Shown: positions 1 to 8,681 of the stretch, one piece after another
How the letters are laid out: the number at the start of each line of letters is the position of its first letter
Position numbering within the stretch: position 1 is the stretch's first letter
From: Phialocephala subalpina
Taxonomy: Eukaryota; Ascomycota; Leotiomycetes; Helotiales; Mollisiaceae
Length of the DNA: 15,499 nt
Assembly: GCA_900073065.1 (NCBI GenBank)
Contig: FJOG01000038.1
Span: 483,192-498,690, forward strand
Direction: 5' to 3'
Made by a program: the position numbers and the translations under genes
Notes under the pieces: generated by a model
What the model saw: only the letters and a program-made list of their open reading frames with translations
What the model was told of the DNA's origin: nothing
Database searches by the model: none

Positions 1-1795
1 ACTTTTTTAATATTATTAATAAATTTAAAAGAAAATAATAATATTTATAATATTTTTACTTATAATAATAGACTTATATTTTTTTAATATAAAATAATTT
101 AAACTTTAATATTAATTATTAAAAAAATTTCGATTATTCGTATTTTCGATAAATTTTCGATTTTTTTAATTTTTAATTTTTAATTATATTAAATTTATTA
201 TTAATGCTTATAAATTTTTTTAATTTTATATCTTATGATAAAAAATTAATATTATTTTTCTTTAGTTATATAAACTCGAATAAATCTTTCGAACTTCGAA
301 TATTTAAATAAATTATAAATTATTTATAATAAAAATAATAAGAAATTATAATATGAAACGAATATATATTTTTAATAAAGAATAATATATAAATAAAAAT
401 AAAATATTCGGGCGACTATAAATTATTTACTAAAAAATAAGTATTTAAAATTAAATATAATATTATAAAAGAAATTTTATAATATAAAACTCGATAAATT
501 ATTCGTAATTTCAAATAACGAGAAAATATTAAATTTTATAAGATTTTCGCGTTAATAATAAAACTTATAAATTATAAAGTTATTTTTATTTTTATTATTA
601 CTAATAATCAAAAAATTAATCAAATAAATATTAAAATTACTTTTTTTATAAAAGGATTTATATTGAAATTTATATTAATTTATTTATCGAATATAAAATC
701 TTCAAAATTATTAAATTAAATAAAGCGTTATATAACTTTAAATAATTACTTTATATTTAATATAATATTCTCGTTAATTTTCTTTCGAAATAAAACTTTA
801 AATTATTTAATATTAATTTTTCGGGTTTTTATTATAAAAATATTATTATTATTATTTATATTAATAATCTTTTTATTATTAATAATTCACAGGAAAATAT
901 CGATATTATTAAAAAGTTTTTTAATTCTTATTTTTATATATCCGATTTTAATTTATATTATTTTTATTTAAATATAAAAAAAATTTAAAATTTTTATTTT
1001 TTAATTTTTATTTCTTGTAAATAATTTATTTTCGAAAAAACCTCGAGAATAATAATATATTATATTATTTTATTATTAATACTTTGATAAAATTAATAAT
1101 CCGTTTACTTTCGATCAAAGAAAATTATTAAATGTTTATTTCTTTTCGATAAGAATATTAATTTATAATAAATTCTTTTATATATATTATATTTAATATT
1201 TAATTAAATATTATTTATATTATTTTAATAATTAATCGATTTGCTTCGAATTCGATTAAATTATATATAAAAGCAATAAAAAAATCTTTAAATATAAATT
1301 TAATTTTCTAGGGATTAATTTAATCGTTAAAAAATTATTTTAATTTTAATTAAATCGATAATTATAATATTAAACGATTTATATTCAAGTATATTTTTAA
1401 TATAAATTTTATAATTATTACTTAGTTCGCAAAATATTAATTTATGGTTTCCTTTTTATTATATAAAACCGAGTATATTAAGCAAATTAATATAATTAAA
1501 AAAGTTTTTTAATTTTAAAGTTTTTTTTAAGCAAAATAATTCCGGAGATTTAAATTTAATTATTATTATTATTTATAAAGATAATTAAAGCGTTATTATA
1601 TTTACGAAAAATTCTTAATTTTATACTCGGATTAAATATATTAATATTTAATATTATTTTATTCGTAAAAAAATTACTAAAGGAAAAATAAACTTAAAAT
1701 ATATTTATATTTCGAAATAAATAATAAATAAACTTATTAAAGTACTATTAAAAGATTTATTCTAAAGATTCCGAAAAGTTATAAAAGTCGAGTAA
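1..1795 (+). pseudogene. Copia pol remnant, RT and RNase H (copy A)
   Basis: This is the C-terminal part of a Ty1/Copia polyprotein, reverse transcriptase followed by RNase H, heavily decayed and cut by the window's left edge. From about 430 the frame reads VFKIKY, then FYKIFA (about 560). LNKALY follows near 712, then the catalytic box YINN at 857-868 where Copia RTs have YVDD. SQENIDIIKKF follows at about 890. The RNase H part shows the SNSIKLYIKAIK stretch near 1245, a YKDN*S motif near 1580 (family DNQS), and a C-terminus RFRKVIKVE with stop at 1793-1795. YINN and the final stop share a frame, but the region before 700 is in another frame, so at least one indel exists. Stops sit where the family has Trp or Gln. 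Roughly the first 330 bases should be the integrase-RT linker and show nothing recognisable. It aligns with 15123-15499 and with the pol at 4434-5950 on the other strand. Confidence 0.88.
857..868 (+). other. Mutated RT catalytic box (YINN for YVDD)
   Basis: Codons TAT ATT AAT AAT sit where the Copia RT catalytic YVDD is expected, between IIIII and LFII. Both metal-binding aspartates are Asn codons, each explained by one G-to-A transition. In the related minus-strand copy the same context (IAIYVDDLFII) is intact at 5385-5396, which confirms the alignment. Confidence 0.85.
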
Positions 1796-2051
1796 TCCTT
1801 AAAATTAAAAGGGAAATTTACTTATTATTATTTATTTATTATTCGATTAATTATTTATAATTTAATTTAAAATTTTTTTAGAATAATTTCGATTAAATTA
1901 TTTTTATTAATTATATTAATCGAATAAATATTCTCTCGTTTTTCTTTTTATTATATTATTATTTATTATTCTTTTATAAACTTTTTTCTTTATATAATTT
2001 TAATTATAATTTATCGAAAAAAGTTTAATATATATATATATATATATATAT
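1796..2051 (+). other. 3' UTR of copy A
   Basis: This non-coding stretch lies between the pol stop and the LTR. About 1965-2019 aligns with 4160-4213 on the opposite strand, which is the 3' UTR of copy C: near the end a 22-base block matches with only three differences, all transitions. That shows copy A is the same family and that its 3' end lies here. A polypurine tract like the one in copy C is not visible. The expected place is occupied by an AT repeat. Confidence 0.75.
2028..2051. repeat. (AT)12 microsatellite
   Basis: There are twelve perfect AT units directly before the LTR start. In a RIP-affected genome, a former CA/TG repeat would become TA on both strands, so this may be a converted CA repeat. 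It could also be slippage or a junction scar. It replaces roughly the last 70-80 bases of 3' UTR seen in copy C. Confidence 0.9.
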
Positions 2052-2187
2052 TATTGAAATAAGGCTCTCTTAACTTTAATGCGAGGTTACGTTTCACGTG
2101 ACCCCGCCCCCTCCTCAGTATATATATAGAAGGGAGCAAAACTCCCTTCTATACACATTTAATGCATGCTTATTATACTTTTCAATA
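2052..2187 (+). mobile_element. Copia LTR at the copy A/copy B junction
   Basis: This 136-bp LTR runs from TATTGAAATAAGG to ACTTTTCAATA. Its ends match the reverse complement of the copy C LTRs (TGTTGGAATGAGG and ACTTTTCAACA) apart from transitions. The interior is much more diverged but keeps CACGTGACCCC, a TATA-like run and a stem-loop. A primer-binding site follows immediately, so it is the 5' LTR of copy B. The preceding 3' UTR belongs to copy A, so it also lies where copy A's 3' LTR should be. It is strikingly GC-rich compared with both flanks (line 2101-2160 has 27 G+C of 60, against 10 in line 2461-2520). Confidence 0.85.
2119..2153 (+). promoter_or_regulatory. LTR TATA-like box with stem-loop
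   Basis: A TATATATATA run at 2119-2128 leads into a perfect 12-bp inverted repeat (2125-2136 against 2142-2153) around the 5-base loop CAAAA. Copy C's LTRs have TATAAA at the same place, followed by a similar stem with a 5-base loop. Position and conservation suggest the LTR promoter and the start of the R region. Transcription here is inferred, not shown. Confidence 0.5.
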
Positions 2188-2205
2188 AGTTATAAGCCCG
2201 GATTC
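2188..2205 (+). other. Primer-binding site of copy B
   Basis: AGTTATAAGCCCGG begins directly after the LTR and is repeated in copy C beside its 5' LTR (11806 downwards on the minus strand). It resembles the complement of an internal part of initiator tRNA-Met (GGTTATGAGCCC type) with G-to-A changes. Copia elements are known to prime with a cleaved half of this tRNA. The specific tRNA is inferred from memory of the family. Confidence 0.6.
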
Positions 2206-3917
2206 CACCCAAGACTTAGTTTATTCATTTAAGAATTATAATCTTATTTCCGTTTATTTATTTTTTTATTTATTACTTTATTACTCTTTATCTCATAAAC
2301 TTATATATTACGCTTAATACTTTAATTTAAATTAATTATATCTTAAAACAAACTATTAATTATTTACTAATTATCCTCGAAGTATTTCTTTTTATTATTT
2401 TAATCTCAAATAATCTCGAAATATTTAAATTCGAAAAAAAGCGCAAAATCGAGAAAATTTCCTTAAAATATAGTAATTATAATAAATTTTGCGATTATTA
2501 GTTTATTTAATCTCGTTTAATCCTTTTACTAATTATACGGCTCGAAATTTACTCTTATTACTCTTTGCATTCAAAATTAACTCTATAAAGTAAATTTACT
2601 ACTTTATAACTTTTAAACGAGTATTTTATTTACTCGCTTAAATTTTTACTATTATTCTTATTAGTAAAAAGGCTTTATAAGCTTTAAGCGATTAATTACA
2701 AATAAATTAACTTATAATTAACTTCTTAATAAAATAAATTTTATTACTATTATTACGGTAAATAAAAATCAAAATATTTATTATACAAAATATACGCGAG
2801 TAATACGAGGAAATTATCCGAATTCTAAATATTAAAAAAGCCTTTAATTCTTTTTAAATTAAAAAAGAAAATATAAAACCAATAAAAAAATACATTTAAC
2901 GCTCGAATTTATCGATTATATCCCTTATAAAAAAATTACTCCTTTAACTCGAGAAATTTTAACCTTAATATTATCTCGCACAAAAGAACTTTAATTATTA
3001 GTTTTTTTATCTCGAGAATACATTTAAAAACTCTTTTAATACTTTTATTAACGTTATTAATTATACTTATAATTTAAATAACTTCTTATTACTTTAAAGT
3101 AATAAATTACTTTTCTTTTAAATAAACTTTTAAGAAAGTCACGTTTTTCTTTTAAACTCTATTAATATCTTTAAATTTACGGTCCGTTTACCGCTTTTAA
3201 ATATCGAAGTTATTATCTTAAGTATTTAATTCTTAATTAATCCTTTTTCCTCGGAATTATTATAAAAACTTTTACTATTTACTAAAGAACTTATCGCATT
3301 TTTATTTTATTATTAAATCGTTAAATCGATTTTATTTTACTCGTAATTATTAAAATAAAACTTATTATTATTTGAGATTATCGAAAACCTTTAAATCTAA
3401 TTTTTTTTAACCGTGAATTCTATTTATTGATCTTTTTTCCACTTAAAGAAATTATTTAAATCTTATTAATTATTTAATCAAATCGCAATTAATATTATTT
3501 TAATTGATTTTAATTTTTCCTTATAATATTTAATACTAAAATCAACGCTAATTTCAATATTAATATCGTCTTTATATTTTAAAATAATAATAATTAAACC
3601 GATTTTTACTATCGAATAAAAAAGCATTTTTAATTATAAATTTTAATTTTACTTTTAATAAAAAGTATTAATCAATTTTCACCGATATCGAACTTACGAT
3701 TACAAAGAATATTAACGCTATTACTCTTATTATTTACAAAATAAAATACGATATATAAACGGCCGCAAAAAAAGCATATAAAAAAAGGAACTCAAGTAAA
3801 AAGAGAATTAACGGCGCGACTACGAATTTATTTATAATCGTTATAATTATATTAACTTTAAGAAAATCAAGGACTTAAATCGAGTCTATAATATTTTCGA
3901 GAAGTTTAAAACTTATT
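2206..3917 (+). pseudogene. Leader and N-terminal gag of copy B (interrupted)
   Basis: This is the first internal segment of copy B, extremely AT-rich. Up to roughly 3,000 I see only leader without a recognisable reading frame, matching the long leader in copy C. Gag is clear near the right end: about 3800-3900 reads DYEF...YNYINFKKIKDLNRV, parallel to KYEYNNY*KIKDFKRV in copy C gag (minus, about 9780-9830). The frame stays open to 3912 and continues in phase at 11969 once one copy of TTATT is discounted. Copy C therefore inserted into gag coding sequence of a related element. The gag start cannot be placed. Confidence 0.65.
3913..3917. repeat. Target site duplication, left (TTATT)
   Basis: TTATT lies immediately outside the left LTR of copy C and is repeated exactly at 11964-11968 outside the right LTR. 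Five bases is the usual Copia duplication length. This fixes both ends of the insertion. Confidence 0.92.
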
Positions 3918-4074
3918 TGTTGAAAAGTATAATTAAGCATTGATTCTGTTTGGTCTAAGGAAGGGAGCGAAGCTCTTTTATATGCAGCCTGTATAATGCA
4001 AGAGGCTAAGAGGCACGTAGTTTAAGGCTACGTGATCCCAGCTTTAAGAGATAAAGTTGAACCTCATTCTAATA
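3918..4074 (-). mobile_element. 3' LTR of copy C
   Basis: 157 bp. On the plus strand it runs from TGTTGAAAAGTATAATTAAG to CCTCATTCTAATA. Compared with the LTR at 11807-11963 I count 21 differences, all C/T or G/A. At 15 of these this copy has the T or A, so it is the more mutated of the pair. Its terminal CA has become TA on the plus strand. It contains an inverted repeat CACGTAG/CTACGTG (4014-4034) and the stem-loop near the TATA-like box. Confidence 0.93.
4014..4034. repeat. Palindrome in the 3' LTR of copy C
   Basis: CACGTAG (4014-4020) and CTACGTG (4028-4034) are perfect reverse complements around TTTAAGG. In the other LTR (11903-11923) the same arms have two mismatches from transitions, and its centre CCTAAGG is itself nearly palindromic. 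The conserved core ACGTGA(C/T)CCC is also in the copy B LTR, so it may be a transcription-factor or packaging element. Its function is unknown. Confidence 0.6.
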
Positions 4075-4084
4075 CTCTCACTTC
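4075..4084 (-). other. Polypurine tract of copy C
   Basis: On the minus strand GAAGTGAGAG lies directly upstream of the 3' LTR, where LTR retrotransposons keep the plus-strand primer. All bases but one are purines. The position is exact. Confidence 0.75.
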
Positions 4085-4433
4085 AACGAGAGCTCTTATA
4101 GACTTAGTACTAAATACAAATAGAGACTAACTCTTATATACTTAAAAGCTAAGGCATACTTTCGATAAACTACAGTTAAAACCCAATGGGAAAAAAGTTT
4201 ATAGAAGAATAGCGGTCGGAGAAAAGTAAATCCGATCCGAAATATAATCGAGGCATCAAATAATAGTAGAGAGCTATATATAAAAAGTTCGAATAGTTTC
4301 GTAAAGAAAAGAAAAAAGGCCGAAAGCATTCGAATAGAATATCAATTAAACGGTAAAAGCTCGATCTATAGATAGAAAATAAAAAGAATAGTAATCGAGT
4401 ATTAAACTCCTTTTTAAGCAAAAATATTCTTTG
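4085..4433 (-). other. 3' UTR of copy C
   Basis: This is about 350 bases between the RNase H stop and the polypurine tract. It holds two overlapping minus-strand open frames (4096-4329 and 4176-4421) that are hydrophobic and low in complexity. I see no family signature in them. Its homologue in copy A (1796-2019) does not keep those frames, so I regard the region as non-coding. Confidence 0.65.
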
Positions 4434-7400
4434 TTACTCTACTCTTATAGACTTCCGAAACACATCGAACTTGTCTCAAAATAAAAGTTTAATTAAATTA
4501 TCCGCAATTTGTTTTTATATAGAGATATATCGCAAATCGATACGGCTTTTAGCGACCTTTTTGCGAACGAAGTAGTAGTGAATCTTAATATGCTTAACTC
4601 GACCGTGAAATTAATCGTTCTTAATTAAAGCGATAACACTTTAATTGTCCCTATAAATAATCGTCGCCCTTCGATCGAAGTCTAAATCTTTATTGATTTA
4701 CTAAAAGAAACCTTATAATTAAATAGCCTCTTTAATAGCATTAATCTATTCGATATACTCGGTTTTACACGAAGAAAAGGAGACTATAAATTAGCGCTTC
4801 GAGGATTAAAAGATAACGATAGAATCGAAGTTAAAAACGTAACTAGAAATCGATCATCGAGTATTAAGATCCCCGGCCTAATCCGAGTCCGTGAAGCCGC
4901 TCAATAGTTAAAGAGACCCGCGGAATACTAAGCCTATATATAGAGTGTGCTTAATGTACTTAAAGATCCGTTTAACGGCGGTTATATAAGCTTCGATGGG
5001 ATTCGAGGAGAAACGAGAGATAATCGAGATAGCGAAGGCTAAATCGAGCCGAGTATCGAGTATAGTATACATAAGAGAGTCAATTGCTGATTGATATTCC
5101 TTTCGGAACTTTAACTCAATTTCGTAACCGTCTTTAGCGGGCATAAATCGACTCGAGGCTTCTATTAGTGTTTTAACGCCGTTGCAATCTTATATTTAAT
5201 GATCTTCGAGAACCTTTTGAAAGTATACGGTCTAAGAGAGCCGCAAAGTCCAACGCGGACGGTCTCGAATAACTTTTATGCTTAAATAGAAATAGTATAT
5301 ACCGAGGTCGGATATTTTAAACCGTTCGCTAAAGTTAATCTTAAAAGTATCGATATTTAATTTGGAGGCTCTAATAATAAAAAGATCGTCCACATAAATT
5401 GCAATGATTAGACTATTTTTACAAAAGATAAAAGAGTCGGCATTAAGCGTTATAAAGTTAAACTCTCCTAAAAATGCGGTAAAAGTATTATACTACACGC
5501 GAAGTGATTATTTTAAACTATAGAGAGCTTTCCGAAGTTTGGTAATACTAGTAACCCCGCAACCCGTGGATAGTTCGATCCAAATGTCAATATTAATCTC
5601 TCCGTAAAAGAATGCGATTTTAACGTCTATTTATTCGAGTTCTTAATCGAGAGCGGCAACTATAGCGAAGATGGCTTTATAGCTTATAAGTTTGACTACG
5701 GAAGCGAATGTCTTATAGAAGTCGATCCCCTCTCGTTACTCGAAGCTACGGACTATTTAACGGGCCTTATACCGCAAGATTTCTTTATATACTCTTCTTT
5801 TAATCTTAAAGATTCATTTGCCCGTGAGAAATTCTCGATTAAATAAGTAGTCTTCCGGTGTCCAAGTCCCGTTCTCGATTAGAGAGTTATACTCGTCTTT
5901 AATAGTTTTCTCCTATTATAGTTAAACTGAAGATTCTATAGTTTGTTTTAAAGTTTTGGGCTCGAAAAGTTTACATGGGTCCGATTTGCTAAAGAAAGCA
6001 AAAAGAGAAAGCTCGTTAAAAGTAAAGATGCATATAGAGATAAAGAGTAAATTAAAAGGATCTAGTGATTCGGAGGCTCGACGGAAGTAGTAGTAAAGGG
6101 ATAATAGACTAATATACTCCGTATTCGAAAGTTCGGGAATTATAGTTTTAAAGAGAAGAGTTTTTAGGCGGAGAGATAAGTATCGAATTTAATCGATATC
6201 CTCGAAATTTTCATTATCACTTTACTATAGAGTATACTCGGGATCGGAGTCTTATTTAATAGATAGATTAGTATCGAATAAGTCTTTAAAGTTATCCTTT
6301 AAATAGTCCGTTAATTCGTCTTAAAAAAGGCTTTCGGAGACTTAAAGGTTTTAAGCAATCTTTTGAGGGCTTGCGTTGTAAATATCCTTTGGTTTAATAT
6401 CCTTAGCGTTTAAATCGTACTCACGCTTCTAAATATATTGACGTTTAGTCGCCCGATAAGAATTTAAGTCTTTTAAAGGTAGTTCGTCCGACCAAAAAGT
6501 TCTAAGGTTAAAATCAACGGATGATTCTTATCGAGGATTAGGAGCTAAAGTAGTACGAGGTCTTCGACCGCTTAAAGTTTAAGAAGGAGCGATCGAGTTT
6601 TCTCGTTTAATGTTCGAAGTACTCGAAGATAGTTTTTGAGACGATGAAAATTGCCGGGACGAGAATTGAAATATTAACGTTCGAGGAATTGAGACTAAGG
6701 AAATCGAGGCTTGAAGTACTAGTGCTTTGGCGGACACGGCTCGAGGGGGACCGTCGAATTACCGCTAAAACTCATCGTATATTTAAAGGAGAATAAATAG
6801 CGGGCGATTTGTTTAGGCGGTGACTTTTAATTCCCGAGGGACTTAAAGAGAGAAAGGGATCGTTAGTAAGGGAATTAAGTGAGTTAAACGGTGCACTAAT
6901 TGAGGCGTTTATCTTTGGATTAAAGTTGACCGTGGAATTATCGAGCGATTTAAAATTGGACGATTAATAATTTGAGTAAATTGAGTAAATATTATGTTTT
7001 TTACAAAGAAGTCCTCTACTATAGTACGTTTTCTCTTAAGATCCGGTTTTGAGAGAAAGATCGAGATAGGAATCGGCTTAATATATTCGATAGTATAAAT
7101 GACTCTAAATTTAGTGGGATTAAAGAAGAAATCTCGATTCGATTCATTTTTAGAGTTTTTAGGATTAAATTGCTATTATATTATTCGTTCGATAGTTTGT
7201 AGAGTAGTACCACGGTAAATACGGTCGTTTGGTTTTAGAATTCGGTAAATATTATCTCTTTCGTATTCGACGAGAATTCCTTAGTTAATTTTATTGTAAA
7301 CGAATTTTATAGACTTTCTCGGGTTATTATAATAGATAATGGACTCGAAGTAGCGGATATGATTAATATACGGCTTTCGATCGTTTTAAACTTCGAAGGG

Positions 7401-8681
7401 AGTTTTCTTAATTTTAGAGTAAGGGCTTCTTATATAGAGGTAATCGATATATTTGACGACTTCCGATTAGTATTTTAAGTCGATATCGGCATATTTAAGA
7501 ATAGGGGCGGCTTTGCGGTAGATTATTTGATTAAAGCGTTCAATTAGTTTATTTATTTGAGGATTATAAGGTTTTATTAGTTTTTAATTGATGCTTTTTT
7601 CACGGAGGAATTTTTGCAGTTTCTCGGAGATGTACTCGCCGCTATTATCGTCTCGAAAGCGTTTAATTACTCAATTTAAGTCCGAACGCTCGTAATACTT
7701 TTTAAAGTGAATAAAATAATCCGCAACTTCGCTTTTAAATTTAATAATATAGATTCGAGCTATTTTAGATTTATTGCATTCGAAAGTAATTAAATATCGA
7801 TTATTATTATAGTCTTTGACCGGTATTAGGCCGATAATATTTGAATAAATAAAGTTCATTTTATATTTACTAAGTTCGATAAAGTAATTATAAGGCTTTT
7901 TCCTTCTTTTAATCAAAATATACGTTTCGTAGAAATAAAAATTAAAGTGATATTTTTTTGTGAGATTGATATCGTTGTATATCACAAGCAATTTCTTTAC
8001 ATTTTGTGCTTTTAAATGTTTAAACCGATTATATTATCGAATAATATTCCGATCGATAGTATATACTTAAAATGCGGTTAATTTCTTGGCGGGGAGTTTA
8101 AAGATAATTAGAGCGGCGATAAGAAAAGAGGAGTAGAGTCGAAGAGAGAGTTTAAAGTGAACCGATAGAATGCCCGGAAGTAAGAGGAAACGAAAACGAG
8201 TTTAAGAAGTAGTCCGTTGAGGAAATTGAAAGTTGGACCGTATAATCGAGGACGGAATAATCGGTGTAAAGACGTTAGTAAGTTTTGTAGCGAGTTATTT
8301 TACTCGATCGAGAAGTTAAAAGCCGTATTTTGCTGTAGTATTGATTTTGATATTTTTAGCGGTTTAAAATATCGAATTTTAAGATATTATAAATTTGATA
8401 CTACGCTTAAATAGTTGGGATACCGAGATGAGATTAAAAGAGCCTATTACGGGGTAGAATTTAATATCGTTAAACCGTATATAAATCTCTTGGCCGTTTT
8501 TACCGAGGATAAGAATATCGACGGTTTCGATACCTTCGAATTTAACGCTACTATTAATACTACCGCAAGTATTGTAATCCCCGCGAGTAAAATTACTAAA
8601 AACGAAGTTAGAAAAAGTACTGATAGTATAATTAGTACAATCGGTATCGACGATTTAATCGTTTTGCAAAGTTCGAGATAA
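4434..8681 (-). pseudogene. Copia pol: protease, integrase, RT, RNase H (copy C)
   Basis: This is the enzymatic part of the polyprotein that matures proteins, copies RNA and inserts the cDNA. On the minus strand, protease near 8660-8630 reads D*IVDTDCTN, the family DTG site with Gly changed to Asp and Trp to a stop. FNLISVSQLF follows at about 8440. The pre-integrase zinc region at 8060-7920 has its Cys and His mostly changed to Tyr. In integrase, NIIG (7839-7841) has Asn for the first Asp, RFRDDNSGEY carries the second Asp at 7647-7649, and LIERFNQ has Glu at 7539-7541, exactly 35 residues later. A linker of about 1.2 kb precedes RT, which shows IFKIKR, FYKTFASVVK, VDVK-type IDVK, ALYSLK and intact YVDD at 5385-5396. 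RNase H includes YQSAIDSLMYTILDTR (about 5095), FTDSD (Asp at 4887-4889), KTEY, RDN*S, HIKIHYYFVRKKV and ends FRKSIRVE. All motifs share one frame. In-frame stops fall mostly on expected Trp or Gln. There is one open stretch at 4908-5144 and another at 7671-7991. Confidence 0.93.
5385..5396 (-). other. Intact RT catalytic box YVDD (copy C)
   Basis: TAT GTG GAC GAT on the minus strand, in the context IAIYVDDLFII, is the Copia RT metal-binding site. It is unmutated here although flanking codons contain stops. Confidence 0.92.

Noticed and set aside
2119..2153. Rho-independent-type terminator
   Set aside because: The stem has no following T-run, lies beside the TATA-like box inside an LTR and is in a eukaryotic element, so an LTR structure is the better reading.
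4096..4421. Two overlapping minus-strand open frames of 77 and 81 codons, Phe/Leu-rich, membrane-like
   Set aside because: They lie in the 3' UTR after the pol stop. The homologous sequence in copy A does not keep them, and the composition simply reflects AT-rich DNA.
8217..8681. Two consecutive plus-strand open frames in one phase, separated by one stop
   Set aside because: They lie opposite the protease region of copy C, which reads clearly on the minus strand in the gag-pol frame. The plus-strand product matches no family I know.
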